This document shows positions 24,470 through 37,172 of a DNA stretch of 38,403 nucleotides, piece after piece. The notes under the pieces are model-generated. The model searched no databases. It was given only the letters and a program-made list of their open reading frames with translations, and had not been told where the DNA came from. Each line of letters begins with the position of its first letter. Positions within the stretch are counted from its first letter, which is position 1. A program made the position numbers and the translations under genes. Source of the stretch: Betaproteobacteria bacterium. Its GTDB lineage: Bacteria > Pseudomonadota > Gammaproteobacteria > Burkholderiales > SG8-39. The stretch covers positions 1 through 38,403 of the forward strand of contig JACRAS010000038.1 in the NCBI GenBank assembly GCA_016234705.1, read 5' to 3'.

Positions 24470-24480
24470 ACGGATTCTAG
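24470..24480 (-). promoter_or_regulatory. Extended -10 element for hemF
   Basis: The minus strand reads TGCTAGAATCC, ending 25 bases before the hemF ATG. It is identical to the element upstream of hemC. No clear -35 is seen. Confidence 0.4.
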
Positions 24481-24564
24481 CAGCAGCGCACTAAGGCAAG
24501 CTGCTGCTGTTCGCATCAGTCCATTGCCATAGCTGGTGACGAAAATCGCACTTTGCCTTGTTGC

Positions 24565-24735
24565 CGGGTTTCGATTTGCGCGGACGAGAAACCGTCCGCG
24601 CGGATCGTCGATCTTGTATGAAACCCTCACCCCCTGTTTGGTGTTAACCAGAACCGTGTTTTTGTACGGATGTGCTTTTCATCCGTACAAAAACACGGTT
24701 GGCGCGCGCAGCGCGCAAGTCCGCTGGTCGCAGCA
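24565..24735 (+). repeat. Multi-hairpin intergenic repeat, copy 3
   Basis: Most of the 340-base gap between hemF and purD is one repeat unit. Its modules in order are: a GCGCGGACG...CGTCCGCGC hairpin (24575-24607); CGATCTTGTAT and a short GTTAACC stretch shared with unit 2b; the main hairpin with a perfect 21-bp stem (arms 24652-24672 and 24680-24700) around TGCTTTT; and GGCGCGCGCAGCGCGCAA (24701-24718). It lies 3' of purD, which reads toward it. The stem sequence (GTTTTTGTACGG) differs from the other copies yet pairs perfectly. Confidence 0.85.
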
Positions 24736-24785
24736 ACAGTACTTATCGAGTGAGTACGTCGTTTACCAGAAAGCGAGGCGAGGGC

Positions 24786-26072
24786 TTATCGTTTTTTTAC
24801 GGGTATCGCGCGTTGGCCGATGTCGCGGCGGAACTGCATGCCGTCGAAATGGATGCCTTCGGCCGCCCGATAGGCGCGGCGCTGCGCCATCTTGACGCTG
24901 TCGCCCAGGGCCGTGACGCACAACACCCGCCCGCCGTTCACCACCACCTTGTCGCCATCCAAAGCCGTGCCGGCGTGAAACGCGATGCAGTCCCCGCTGC
25001 GTTCCGTGTGCTTGGGGAGTCCGGTGATGACGGCGCCCTTCTTCGGCGTGTCCGGATAGCCGGCGGCGGCGAGCACCACACCCAGGGCCGTGCGCCGGTC
25101 CCAGTCGATCTCGGCCTGGTCCAGCGCGCCGGCGCAGGCGAGTTCGAACAGTTCGAACAAGTCGGACTTCAGGCGCAGCATGATCGGCTGGGTTTCCGGA
25201 TCACCCATGCGGCAGTTGAATTCCAGCGTCCTTGCATTGCCGTCCGCGCCTATCATCAGACCGGCGTAAAGAAAGCCGCTGTAGGGGATGCCGTCGCCCG
25301 CCATGCCGTGGATGGCAGGCAGGATGATCTCGCGCATCGCCTGCGCGTGCAGTTCCGGCGTCACCACCGGCGCGGGCGAGTAGGCGCCCATGCCGCCGGT
25401 GTTGGGCCCGGCGTCGCCGTCCCGCAGGCGTTTGTGGTCCTGGCTGGTGGCGAGCGCGAGCACGTGCTCGCCGGCGCTCATGACGATGAAGCTCGCCTCC
25501 TCGCCGGCCAGGTACTCCTCGATCACCACGCGCGCCCCGGCATCGCCCATCTTGTTGTCCACCAGCATCATGTCGACGGCCTCATGCGCTTCCTTGGCCG
25601 TCATCGCCACTATCACGCCCTTGCCCGCGGCGAGGCCATCGGCCTTGATCACGATGGGGGCGCCTTGCGCGTCGATATAGGCGTGCGCCTCGCGCGCGTC
25701 GCCGAAGGTGGTGTAGGCGGCGCCGGGGATGCCATGCCGCTGCATGAAGCGCTTGGCGAAATCCTTGGAACTCTCCAGTTGCGCCGCGGCGCGGGTCGGG
25801 CCGAAGATCTTCAGCCCGCGGGCGCGGAACAGATCGACCACGCCGGCGGCGAGGGGCGCCTCGGGTCCGACCACGGTGAGCTGAACCGAATTTTCCCGCG
25901 CGAACTCGGCCAGTTCGGCGATGCCGGTGATGGCAACATTCTCCACGCCCGGCTCCAGCGCCGTGCCGGCGTTGCCCGGCGCGACATAGATCTTTTGCAC
26001 GCGCGGACTCTGCGCCAGCTTCCACGCCAAGGCGTGCTCGCGACCGCCCGAGCCGATCACCAGGAGCTTCAC
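24786..26072 (-). CDS. purD: Phosphoribosylamine-glycine ligase (GAR synthetase)
   Basis: PurD catalyses the second step of purine synthesis: ATP, glycine and phosphoribosylamine to glycinamide ribonucleotide. The 428 residues match the family. The N-terminus [20 protein letters not shown], then [12 protein letters not shown], the ATP-grasp region [30 protein letters not shown], the hallmark [17 protein letters not shown], and the metal-binding [12 protein letters not shown] are all intact. The start is a GTG three bases after the purH stop, so purH and purD are co-transcribed and likely coupled in translation. Confidence 0.98.
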   Translation of the reverse strand: MKLLVIGSGGREHALAWKLAQSPRVQKIYVAPGNAGTALEPGVENVAITGIAELAEFARENSVQLTVVGPEAPLAAGVVDLFRARGLKIFGPTRAAAQLESSKDFAKRFMQRHGIPGAAYTTFGDAREAHAYIDAQGAPIVIKADGLAAGKGVIVAMTAKEAHEAVDMMLVDNKMGDAGARVVIEEYLAGEEASFIVMSAGEHVLALATSQDHKRLRDGDAGPNTGGMGAYSPAPVVTPELHAQAMREIILPAIHGMAGDGIPYSGFLYAGLMIGADGNARTLEFNCRMGDPETQPIMLRLKSDLFELFELACAGALDQAEIDWDRRTALGVVLAAAGYPDTPKKGAVITGLPKHTERSGDCIAFHAGTALDGDKVVVNGGRVLCVTALGDSVKMAQRRAYRAAEGIHFDGMQFRRDIGQRAIPVKKR

Positions 26073-26075
26073 CTA

Positions 26076-27641
<1,566 letters not shown>

Positions 27642-27724
27642 GATTGGGCCCGGGCGATGAGTAAGGGGCGACGAGGGGTATCTGCGTTAGGCGAGCGCTT
27701 GCCTCCGTGCATCGCCATCAGGAA

Positions 27725-27967
27725 TCAGATTTTTATCTTCAAATCCTCGATCTTCTTGCGCAAGGTGTTGCGGTTGATGCCCAGCCACTTGGCTGCCGTC
27801 GTCTGGTTGCCCTCGGCATAATCGAGCACCACCTCGATCATGGGCTTTTCGACATTCTTCAGCACCATCTCGTAGACGGTGCGCGGACGCTCTCCGTCCA
27901 GGTCCTTGAAATATTTTTCCAGGGACCTGCGTACGCATTCGGCGATTTCACTGGCGCGCGGTGTCAT
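27725..27967 (-). CDS. fis: Fis-family nucleoid-associated protein
   Basis: An 80-residue Fis-type DNA-binding protein; Fis bends DNA and adjusts growth-rate-dependent transcription. The N-terminal half (ECVRRSLEKYFKDLDGE, TVYEMVLKNVEKPMIEVVL) forms the dimer core. The C-terminal helix-turn-helix DYAEGNQTTAAKWLGINRNT followed by LRKKIEDL is nearly canonical. It is shorter than E. coli Fis (98 residues) by lacking the extra N-terminal hairpin arm, as is usual in this group. The start overlaps the dusB stop (ATGA), the same dusB-fis coupling as in enterobacteria. Confidence 0.95.
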   Translation of the reverse strand: MTPRASEIAECVRRSLEKYFKDLDGERPRTVYEMVLKNVEKPMIEVVLDYAEGNQTTAAKWLGINRNTLRKKIEDLKIKI

Positions 27968-28971
27968 GCTGCCAACTCCTCCTCATAGCGCAGGTACTCG
28001 TATCGCTGCGCCAATTGATCGAAAAAACGGTTTACTGCGGCCAGTTGCTCCTCGATGCCCGGCAACTGGTTCATCGCGTGGCGGAAACCGGCCGAGCCGG
28101 CCAAGCCCTTCGTGTACCAGGAAATGTGCTTGCGCGCGATCTTGACGCCGGTATCGACGCCGTAGAACGCGTACAGCTCGTGCAAGTGCGCGATCAGCAC
28201 CTGGTGGATCTCGGTGACCGGCGGCGCCGGCAGGTGCACGCCGGTCTTTAGGTAGTAATCGATCTCGCGGAAGATCCACGGCCGGCCCTGCGCCGCGCGG
28301 CCGATCATGATGCCGTCGGCGCGGGTGTAGTCGAGCACGTACTTGGCTTTTTGCGGCGTGGTGATGTCGCCGTTGGCTACCACCGGCAGGCGCGTGGCCC
28401 TCTTGACCTCGGCGATGGTGTCGTATTCGGCGTGCCCGGTATAGCCGCAGGCGCGCGTGCGTCCATGGATCGAGAGCAACTGGATGCCGCTATCCGCGGC
28501 GATGCGCGCGACCGTCAGGGCGTTCTTGTTGTGCTGGTCCCAGCCGGTGCGGAACTTGAGCGTCACCGGCACGTCGACCGCCTTGACCACGGCCTGCAGA
28601 ATGCGCCCGACCAGCAGCTCGTCCTTCAGCAGCGCCGAGCCGGCCATGACGTTGCATACTTTCTTTGCCGGGCAGCCCATGTTGATGTCGATGATCTGCG
28701 CGCCCTCGCCGACGTTGTAGCGCGCGGCCTCGGCCATCATCCGCGGGTCGGCGCCCGCGATCTGTACCGAAATCGGAGCGGGTTCGCCCGCGTGATTGGC
28801 GCGGCGTCGCGTCTTCGCGCTGCCCCACAGAAGGGAGTTCGATGCCACCATCTCGGACACCGCCATGCCGGCGCCGAACCTTTTGCACAGTTGGCGGAAC
28901 GGGCGATCGGTGACCCCGGCCATCGGCGCAACGAATAGATTGTTGCGTAGCACGTGAGGTCCGATTCTCAT
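27964..28971 (-). CDS. dusB: tRNA-dihydrouridine synthase B
   Basis: DusB is a flavin (FMN) enzyme that reduces specific uridines in the tRNA D-loop with NADPH. The chosen ATG gives 335 residues starting MRIGPHVLRNN, as in homologues; a longer frame upstream would add a basic, unlike N-terminus. Motifs: PMAGVTDRPFRQLC (flavin loop), DINMGCPAKKVCN with the catalytic Cys, VTLKFRTGW, LLSIHGRTR and PVVANGDI, in a TIM barrel followed by a helical tRNA-binding domain. It leads the dusB-fis-purH-purD operon. Confidence 0.96.
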   Translation of the reverse strand: MRIGPHVLRNNLFVAPMAGVTDRPFRQLCKRFGAGMAVSEMVASNSLLWGSAKTRRRANHAGEPAPISVQIAGADPRMMAEAARYNVGEGAQIIDINMGCPAKKVCNVMAGSALLKDELLVGRILQAVVKAVDVPVTLKFRTGWDQHNKNALTVARIAADSGIQLLSIHGRTRACGYTGHAEYDTIAEVKRATRLPVVANGDITTPQKAKYVLDYTRADGIMIGRAAQGRPWIFREIDYYLKTGVHLPAPPVTEIHQVLIAHLHELYAFYGVDTGVKIARKHISWYTKGLAGSAGFRHAMNQLPGIEEQLAAVNRFFDQLAQRYEYLRYEEELAA

Positions 28972-29006
28972 TTCGTGTAAAGGGTTTTTTTGCGGAAGGG
29001 GAAACA

Positions 29007-29014
29007 ATTCTATA
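29007..29014 (-). promoter_or_regulatory. Likely -10 box of the dusB operon
   Basis: The minus strand reads TATAGAAT, which contains both TATAGA and TAGAAT, ending 35 bases before the dusB ATG. An AT-rich stretch (CGATTTTTATT) lies about 16 bases further upstream as a poor -35. Confidence 0.4.
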
Positions 29015-29087
29015 CCCAATCGCCGCGGAATAAAAATCGAATTGGCCACGCTTTGAAGGTATTACTTTAACTTGCCCTCGGCTTCGT

Positions 29088-30272
29088 CTAAGGCAAAGCG
29101 TTCGCGCCGTAAATCATGCGCCGCGCGACAAAGCGGCGGGCGAAGGGCACGAGGTCGAGGGCAAGCAGTCCCGCGCCGCGGCCGAGCTTGAGCAGCGGAT
29201 CGGAATTGGAAAACAAGCCGACCAGGCTGTCGGTGAATTGGATGCAGGCGCGGCGGTCCGGCGCGCGCGCGCGGCGATAGTGCGCGCGGAAACTGGCGCC
29301 GCCCGGGTCGCGCGCATCGCGCGCCAGGCGGGCGAGCTCCCAGGCGTCGCGCAGGCCGAGGTTGAATCCCTGGCCGGCGACCGGGTGCAGGGTTTGCGCC
29401 GCGTTGCCGACGCATAAGCTGTGCGGCTGTGTATCATCGCGCCGGTAACGCAGCGCCAGTGGAAAGGTGGAGCGCTCTCCGGCCTCGGTGAATGCGCCAA
29501 GACGGTCGCCGAAAGCGGCATGCAGTTGTGCCAGGAATGCCGGGGTGTCGAGCGCGGACAGGCGCGCGGCACGCTCCGGGCTGGTCGTCCATACCAGTCC
29601 ATAGTCTGCGCCGTCCGGCAGCAAGGCGAGCGGTCCCTCGGGCGTGAATCGCTCCCATGCCCTGCCGCGGTGGGCTTGCGCGGTGTTTACCGAAGCGACC
29701 ACGGCAGTCTGGCGGTAGTCCTTGCTGTAGGCGGGCACTGCACGGTCATCGACGACGCCCGCGCCATCGGCGAATACCGTTAAGCGCGGTGCGAACGCCT
29801 GTTCCCCATCCTGCGTCAGCACCACTGCCGTGGTGCCGTCGAACGCGGTCAGTTTCGCGCCGAACATCCTCCTCCCCGAGCAGGGCACAGCGAGCAGACC
29901 CTGCTGCAGCTTGTCGTAGGTGACGACATAGCCCAGCGCGGGCACGCCGCAGTCGGCGGCGCGTATCTGAGTTCGGCCGAACCCACCCTGCTGCGAAACG
30001 TGGATGGTTTCGATGGGCGTTGCGGCAAGCACGGACCAGGCGTTCAAGCGCTCGAGTATCAGGCGGCTGGAATAGGACAAGGCTATCGGGCGCGCATCGC
30101 CCGACTTGCCGCCGCGCTCGCTGCCGGAGTCGGGGCTGCAGGCGCTGCCCGCTTCGGCACTACGCGCCTCGGTCAGAACGACCGAATGTCCGCTGTCTTG
30201 CAGCGCCAGGGCCAGCGCAGCACCCACCGGCCCGCCGCCGGCAATCAGTATGTCTATCGGTTCAGTGTTCAT
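29088..30272 (-). CDS. ubiH: UbiH/UbiF/VisC-family ubiquinone hydroxylase
   Basis: A 394-residue FAD monooxygenase of the family that hydroxylates the ubiquinone ring. The dinucleotide-binding motif IAGGGPVGAALALAL (about 9-23), the R-x-[IL]ALSYSS motif (ARPIALSYSS), the FADGAG loop, and the second FAD motif [16 protein letters not shown] followed by LGLRDAWELA are present. The family cannot be split by eye into UbiH, UbiF or UbiI; the position after pepP matches the classical pepP-ubiH pair, which favours UbiH. An insertion rich in Ser and Gly (about 41-58, SACSPDSGSERGGKSG) follows the first FAD motif. Confidence 0.93.
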   Translation of the reverse strand: MNTEPIDILIAGGGPVGAALALALQDSGHSVVLTEARSAEAGSACSPDSGSERGGKSGDARPIALSYSSRLILERLNAWSVLAATPIETIHVSQQGGFGRTQIRAADCGVPALGYVVTYDKLQQGLLAVPCSGRRMFGAKLTAFDGTTAVVLTQDGEQAFAPRLTVFADGAGVVDDRAVPAYSKDYRQTAVVASVNTAQAHRGRAWERFTPEGPLALLPDGADYGLVWTTSPERAARLSALDTPAFLAQLHAAFGDRLGAFTEAGERSTFPLALRYRRDDTQPHSLCVGNAAQTLHPVAGQGFNLGLRDAWELARLARDARDPGGASFRAHYRRARAPDRRACIQFTDSLVGLFSNSDPLLKLGRGAGLLALDLVPFARRFVARRMIYGANALP

Positions 30273-30277
30273 TACAA

Positions 30278-30371
30278 ATGAGGGGATATCCCGCGAGGGG
30301 ACTTCCTACGGGGCGCATCCCCTCATACTCCCCTAAGTTGGGGGCTGTTTCGGTCAATCTGAAACAGCCCC
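30278..30371. repeat. Two inverted repeats between pepP and ubiH
   Basis: Two perfect inverted repeats fill the 99-base gap. ATGAGGGGAT (30278-30287) pairs with ATCCCCTCAT (30317-30326). GGGGCTGTTTC (30341-30351) pairs with GAAACAGCCCC (30361-30371) around a 9-base loop, starting one base after the pepP stop codon. The second could act as a weak terminator or processing hairpin; no T-run follows on the coding strand. Confidence 0.65.
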
Positions 30372-31676
30372 TCAGTCATTGCCCACTAGCGCTTCGATCG
30401 CGGCGATGCTCTTCGGTGTTTCGGCGGTAATGATTTCGCAGCCGTCTTGAGTCACCAGCACATCGTCCTCGATGCGCACGCCGATGTTCCAGTAGGCCTT
30501 GGGCACGCCTTCCCCCGAACGGATGTAGCAGCCGGGCTCCACCGTGAGCGTCATGCCTTGTTTAAGCGGCCGCCACTTGCCGTCGAGCTTGTATTCGCCG
30601 GCGTCGTGCACGTCCAGCCCCAGCCAGTGGCCGGTACGGTGCATGTAGAAGCGCTTGTAATCGCCCGCTTCGATCACTTTGTCCAGGCTGCCCCGGCACA
30701 GGCCGAAATCGATCATGCCTTGCGCCAGCACGCGCACCGCGGCCTCGTGCGGCGCGTCCCAGGCGACGCCGGGCCTGGTCGCGCCGATGGCGGCGGCTTG
30801 CGCGGCGAGCACCAGTTCGTACACGTCCTTCTGCGGGCCGCCGAATTTGCCGTTAATCGGATAGGTGCGGGTGATGTCGGACGCATAGCCGTCGAACTCG
30901 CAGCCGGCATCGATCCGGAGCAGCGCGCCATCGGCTAGCCGCGCGTTGTTGTCGCTGTAGTGCAGCACGCAGGCGTTGGCGCCGCCGGCGACGATGGGCC
31001 AGTACGCGGGGAACTGGGCGCCGCGGCGGCGGAACTCGTACAGCAGCTCGGCCTCGATTTCGTATTCCATCCGGCCGGGCCTGGTGGCGCGCATGGCGCG
31101 CTCGTGCGCCTTGGCCGAGATGCTCGCGGCGCGGCGCATCAGCGCGAGTTCGCGCTCGTCCTTGATGAGGCGCATCTCGTCCAGCGCGGCGCGCACGTCG
31201 TAAATGCTCCGCGGTGCGCTGATGCCGGTGCGGCTTTGCGCGCGCACCTGATTCAGCCAGCGCAGGACGCGCGCGTCCCAGTCCGGGTCCATGCCCGGCG
31301 CGTAATAGAGCGCCGGCTGGTTGGCCAAGAGCGCGGGCAGCTTTTCATCGAGCTGGGCTATGGGGTAGGCGGCGTCCACGCCGAAGGCTTCCCTGGCCGC
31401 GTCCGGGCCGTAGCGGAAACCGTCCCAGGTTTCGCGCTCCGGATTCTTCTCGCGGCAGAAGAGGATGCTTTGCGCTTCGGCACCGGCGACGAGCACCAGC
31501 ACCGCTTCCGCTTCCCGGAAACCGCAAAGGTAGTAGAAATAGCTGTCGAAGCGGTAGAGGTACTCGCTGTCGCGGTTGCGCACGCGCTCGGGCGCGGTGG
31601 GCAGGATGGCGATGCCGCATTGCATCTGCGCGAGCAGAGAGGCGCGGCGTTGAGCGTAGACTTCGATATCGGTCAT
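30372..31676 (-). CDS. pepP: Xaa-Pro aminopeptidase (aminopeptidase P)
   Basis: A 434-residue dimanganese aminopeptidase that removes N-terminal residues preceding proline. The N-terminal creatinase-like domain (about 1-170) is followed by a pitta-bread domain with the metal ligands: the two Asp in LLRIDAGCEFDGYASDITR, the His in MHRTGHWLGLDVHD, and the Glu in TVEPGCYI and VRIEDDVLVT. The N-terminus (YAQRRASLLAQM) is typical of PepP. It is probably transcribed with amgK-murU upstream and ubiH downstream, although structured gaps flank it. Confidence 0.97.
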   Translation of the reverse strand: MTDIEVYAQRRASLLAQMQCGIAILPTAPERVRNRDSEYLYRFDSYFYYLCGFREAEAVLVLVAGAEAQSILFCREKNPERETWDGFRYGPDAAREAFGVDAAYPIAQLDEKLPALLANQPALYYAPGMDPDWDARVLRWLNQVRAQSRTGISAPRSIYDVRAALDEMRLIKDERELALMRRAASISAKAHERAMRATRPGRMEYEIEAELLYEFRRRGAQFPAYWPIVAGGANACVLHYSDNNARLADGALLRIDAGCEFDGYASDITRTYPINGKFGGPQKDVYELVLAAQAAAIGATRPGVAWDAPHEAAVRVLAQGMIDFGLCRGSLDKVIEAGDYKRFYMHRTGHWLGLDVHDAGEYKLDGKWRPLKQGMTLTVEPGCYIRSGEGVPKAYWNIGVRIEDDVLVTQDGCEIITAETPKSIAAIEALVGND

Positions 31677-31766
31677 GAAAGGCGGCTGGGAGCAGGTCGG
31701 GTATGCGCGGATTGAGTCAATTGTACAGTCTGCGCAATGGCCATGTTTCGATAAGGACAGCCAGGC

Positions 31767-33463
<1,697 letters not shown>

Positions 33464-33538
33464 AATGCTTCCCGATTGCCAAAAATGCGAAAGTGTGCGA
33501 TTTTAGCATTCGAGAACACACCCTCCTCTTTATCCACC

Positions 33539-35827
33539 ATGAAGTCCTCGATGCGCCAGTTTGCGCCCGCTTTGGCCTTGCTTTTTTGCGCGTCGCTGGC
33601 ACAGGGGCAGGAGCCGCGTCTGCGGCCGGCGGCGGCCAGGCCAGCCGGCGCCAGCGCGCCGGTCACCATCACCGCCGACCGGATGGAGGGCTACGCCAAC
33701 AAGGAAACCAGCGCCAGCGGCAACGCCGAACTGCGCCAGGACAAGGTCAGCATCCATGCCGACCGCTTGCTTTACCTCTATGCCACCGACGAGGTGCAGG
33801 CGAGCGGCGGCGTGCGCCTTGCGCGCGACGGCGACCGCATGAGCGGCACCGGGCTGCGCCTGCGCGTGCACGACAATGTCGGGCAGTTCGACCAGGCCGA
33901 CTATGAGTTTTCGCTGCGCAGCCGCGCCGGCTACGCCCCGGTGCGGGCGCGCGGCACGGCCGACGTGATCAAGCTGGAAGGCAAGAACAAGTATCACCTG
34001 GAGAACGCGACGTTCACCACCTGCAAGCCGGGCAACGACGATTGGTATCTGCAGGTCGGGGAACTCGACCTGGACATGACGCGCGATCTGGGCACGGCGC
34101 GCAGGGGCAAGCTGGTATTCAAGGGTGCGCCCATCGTCTACCTGCCCTGGGTGGATTTTCCGCTGCACAACCAGCGCAAGAGCGGCTTCCTGCCGCCCAC
34201 CATAGGCAGCACCGGCAAGAGCGGGGTGGAAATCAGCACGCCGTTCTACCTGAACCTCGCGCCCGATCGGGATCTCACCATCGCGCCACGCGAATTTTCC
34301 AAGCGCGGGTTGCAGTTGACGGCGCAGCTTCGGTATGTCGATCGCGACTACGAAGGCGATGCGCGCTTCGAGCACATGTCGAACGACCGGGTCAGGAACC
34401 TTGGCCGCTTTGCCACCAACATCCAGCACAATCAACGATTCAGCGGCAAGCTGAGCGGCTACCTCAACCTCAACAAGGTTTCCGACGACAACTATTTTCG
34501 CGACCTGTCGAGCCGCATCAACATCACCTCGCAGACCACGCTGCCGCGCGACGGCATGCTGACTTACCACGGCGGCTGGTGGGTCGCGACCGCGCGCGCA
34601 CAACGCTTCCAGACCCTGCAGGACCCGGCCAACCCGGTGATCCCGCCTTACGACCGGTTGCCGCAGTTCACGCTGAATGCGACGCGCCAGTACGTCGGCG
34701 GAGTGGATCTCGGCCTGAACAGCGAGTTTGTCAAGTTCGATCGCGGCAGCGGCTTCACCGGCGTCACCGCCGTCCCCGCCAACACCGGAGGCGTCAACGC
34801 CAGCGAGGTCGTCGGCAGCCGCCTTACCATGTATCCCAACATCAGCATGCCGCTGATCGCGCCAGGCGCCTATCTCACGCCCAAGCTGGGTTTTCATTCC
34901 ACCAACTATAGCTTGGCGCGCAACCCGGTCGGCGTTGCGGATACCATCCAACGATCGCTGCCCATCGCCAGCCTGGACAGCGGCCTGACCTTCGAGCGCG
35001 ACTCGGCGTTTCTGGGACAGAATTTCCGCCAGACCCTGGAACCGCGGCTGTATTACCTGCATGCGCCTTACCGCGACCAGAGCAGGATCCCGCTGTTCGA
35101 TACCGGGCTGGCCGATTTCAACTATGCGCAGATTTTTTCCGAGAATCTGTTCAACGGCGGCGACCGGATCGCCGACGCCCACCAGTTAACCATTGCCGCG
35201 ACCACGCGGATATTGTCGCCCGCGAGCGGCCAGGAGGTGCTCAAGAGCACGATCGGCCAGCGCCACTATTTTCAGAATCAGCAGGTGGCGCTGAATGACC
35301 TTACGCCGACGCGCACCGACAAGACCTCGGATTTTCTGGCCGCCGTGAGCGGGCGCATCGCCCGCAATTGGACCCTGGACAGTGCGCTGCAGTACAACCC
35401 GCGCCGGAATTTTTTCGAACGCTTAGGGCTGGGCGCCCGCTACCAACCCGAGATCACCAAGGCGCTCAACCTTGGCTATCGCTTTACCCGCGGTTCGCTG
35501 AATCAGGTTGACGTATCGGCGCAATGGCCGCTGGGCGGCGGCTGGTACGGCGTGGGCCGTTACAACTACTCCCTGCGGGACAACCGCCTGGTCGAAAGCC
35601 TGGGCGGTTTCGAATATAATGGCGCATGCTGGATTGGCCGGGTCGTGGTGCAGCGCTTTGCCGCGGCCACCGGGAACTTCACCAGCGCGGTATTCGTGCA
35701 ACTGGAACTGAACGGATTCTCGCGCATCGGGTCGAATCCGCTGGAGACGCTGAAGCGCAACATCCCCGGCTACGGCCGTCTCGACCAGACCCGCCCGGAT
35801 TCGCGACCGTTCGATTTTTACGAGTAA
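33539..35827 (+). CDS. lptD: LPS-assembly outer-membrane protein LptD
   Basis: LptD with LptE inserts lipopolysaccharide into the outer leaflet of the outer membrane. The 762-residue protein has a signal peptide (about 1-22), an OstA/LptA-like jellyroll (about 40-160; ITADRMEGYANKETSASGNA) and a large beta-barrel to the C-terminus. The ATG chosen begins MKSSMRQFAPALALL, a proper signal sequence; a longer frame upstream has none. Beyond Cys17 in the signal peptide only Cys162 (TTCKPG) and Cys697 (GACWIG) remain, against four in E. coli. They probably form the single interdomain disulphide. surA follows after 7 bases; SurA itself helps fold LptD. Confidence 0.97.
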   Translation: MKSSMRQFAPALALLFCASLAQGQEPRLRPAAARPAGASAPVTITADRMEGYANKETSASGNAELRQDKVSIHADRLLYLYATDEVQASGGVRLARDGDRMSGTGLRLRVHDNVGQFDQADYEFSLRSRAGYAPVRARGTADVIKLEGKNKYHLENATFTTCKPGNDDWYLQVGELDLDMTRDLGTARRGKLVFKGAPIVYLPWVDFPLHNQRKSGFLPPTIGSTGKSGVEISTPFYLNLAPDRDLTIAPREFSKRGLQLTAQLRYVDRDYEGDARFEHMSNDRVRNLGRFATNIQHNQRFSGKLSGYLNLNKVSDDNYFRDLSSRINITSQTTLPRDGMLTYHGGWWVATARAQRFQTLQDPANPVIPPYDRLPQFTLNATRQYVGGVDLGLNSEFVKFDRGSGFTGVTAVPANTGGVNASEVVGSRLTMYPNISMPLIAPGAYLTPKLGFHSTNYSLARNPVGVADTIQRSLPIASLDSGLTFERDSAFLGQNFRQTLEPRLYYLHAPYRDQSRIPLFDTGLADFNYAQIFSENLFNGGDRIADAHQLTIAATTRILSPASGQEVLKSTIGQRHYFQNQQVALNDLTPTRTDKTSDFLAAVSGRIARNWTLDSALQYNPRRNFFERLGLGARYQPEITKALNLGYRFTRGSLNQVDVSAQWPLGGGWYGVGRYNYSLRDNRLVESLGGFEYNGACWIGRVVVQRFAAATGNFTSAVFVQLELNGFSRIGSNPLETLKRNIPGYGRLDQTRPDSRPFDFYE

Positions 35828-35834
35828 TCTTTAC

Positions 35835-37172
35835 ATGCGATTTTCAAATCCGGCGGCGCTTGCGCGGCTCGCGGGCGCGGCGCTGGCATTCGGCGTCGGC
35901 AACCTTCTCGCGCAGACAGCCGCGCCCACCCCAGTCGCACCCAACCCGGTTGCGCTGGTGGACCGCATCGTCGCCGTGGTCAACAGCGAGGTGATCACCA
36001 GCCGCGAAATTGCCGCGCGGGTCAAGGCGGTAACGCAGCAGCTGGGCCAGCAGGGAACGCAGCCGCCTGCGGAAGAGATGCTGCAAAGGCAGGTGCTGGA
36101 GCGCATGATCATGGACCGGCTGCAAGTCCAGTTGGCCAAGGAGACGGCGTTGCGCGTGGACGACCTGCAACTGGACCGTACCGTCCTGCGCGTTGCCGAA
36201 AGCAACAAGATGTCGCTGACCGAATTCCGCCGCGCATTGGAGCGCGATGGCGTCCAATTCGACCGGTTCCGCGAGGAAATCCGCGACGAGATCATGCTGT
36301 CGCGGTTGCGCGAGCGCGAGGTGGATGCCCGCATCGCCGTCAGCGACAACGAGATCGACTATTTTCTCAGCCAGCAGGGTGCGTCGCAAACTTCGGCGAC
36401 TGATTACAACCTGGCCCACATTCTGCTGCGGCTGCCGGACCAGGCGAGCCCGGAGCAGGTGGAGAAACAGCGCAGCCGTGCCGAGCAGGTGCTGCTGCAA
36501 CTGCGCGAGGGCGCGGATTTCGCGAAGCTGGCGGTCGGTTTTTCCGATGCGCCGGACGCTTTGCAGGGCGGAGCCATGGGCTGGCGCGCACGCGACCGGC
36601 TGCCGGAGTTGTTCGCCCATGCATTGGATGGCATGAAGCCGGGCGAGGTGAGCGGCGTCATGCGCAGCCCGGCCGGTTTTCATGTGATCAAGCTCGTCGA
36701 ACGCCGCGGCGGCGGGGTTGCGCCACTGGTCGAGCAGACGCATGCGCGGCACATACTGGTGAAAACCAGCGAGATCGTGTCCGAGGCCGACGCCAAGCGC
36801 AAGCTCAACAATTTGCGCGAACGCGTTATCAATGGCGCCGATTTCGGCGAGCTGGCGAAGCTCAATTCCGACGACGCGTCCTCGATCAAGGGCGGCGACC
36901 TGGGGTGGATTTATCCTGGAGATACCGTGCCCGAATTCGAGCGCATGATGGACAGCCTCAAGGTGGGCCAACTGAGCGAGCTCTTCGCGTCGCCTTTCGG
37001 CTGGCATCTGGTGCAGGTGCTGGAGCGGCGCAAGACCAGTGTGTCCGGCGAGCGCAAGCGGCAGGAGGCGCGCCTGATCCTGCGCGAGCGCAAAGCCGAC
37101 GAGGCCTACCAGGAATGGCTGCGCCAGCTGCGCGACCGCGCCTTCGTGGAGTATCGGCTGGAGGAGCGGTGA
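35835..37172 (+). CDS. surA: Periplasmic chaperone and peptidyl-prolyl isomerase SurA
   Basis: SurA escorts unfolded outer-membrane proteins, including LptD, to the BAM complex. The 445-residue product has a signal peptide (about 1-26), an N-terminal helical chaperone module (about 38-185; [19 protein letters not shown]) and two parvulin domains. Parvulin 1 runs from about 190 to 290 ([18 protein letters not shown] then [15 protein letters not shown]) and parvulin 2 from about 301 to 400 ([39 protein letters not shown]). A short C-terminal helix closes the chaperone core. Its stop overlaps the pdxA start. Confidence 0.97.
   Translation: MRFSNPAALARLAGAALAFGVGNLLAQTAAPTPVAPNPVALVDRIVAVVNSEVITSREIAARVKAVTQQLGQQGTQPPAEEMLQRQVLERMIMDRLQVQLAKETALRVDDLQLDRTVLRVAESNKMSLTEFRRALERDGVQFDRFREEIRDEIMLSRLREREVDARIAVSDNEIDYFLSQQGASQTSATDYNLAHILLRLPDQASPEQVEKQRSRAEQVLLQLREGADFAKLAVGFSDAPDALQGGAMGWRARDRLPELFAHALDGMKPGEVSGVMRSPAGFHVIKLVERRGGGVAPLVEQTHARHILVKTSEIVSEADAKRKLNNLRERVINGADFGELAKLNSDDASSIKGGDLGWIYPGDTVPEFERMMDSLKVGQLSELFASPFGWHLVQVLERRKTSVSGERKRQEARLILRERKADEAYQEWLRQLRDRAFVEYRLEER

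Noticed and set aside
33530-35182. Long minus-strand ORF (550 codons) over lptD
   Set aside because: It is the antisense shadow of lptD, without motifs or ribosome-binding site.
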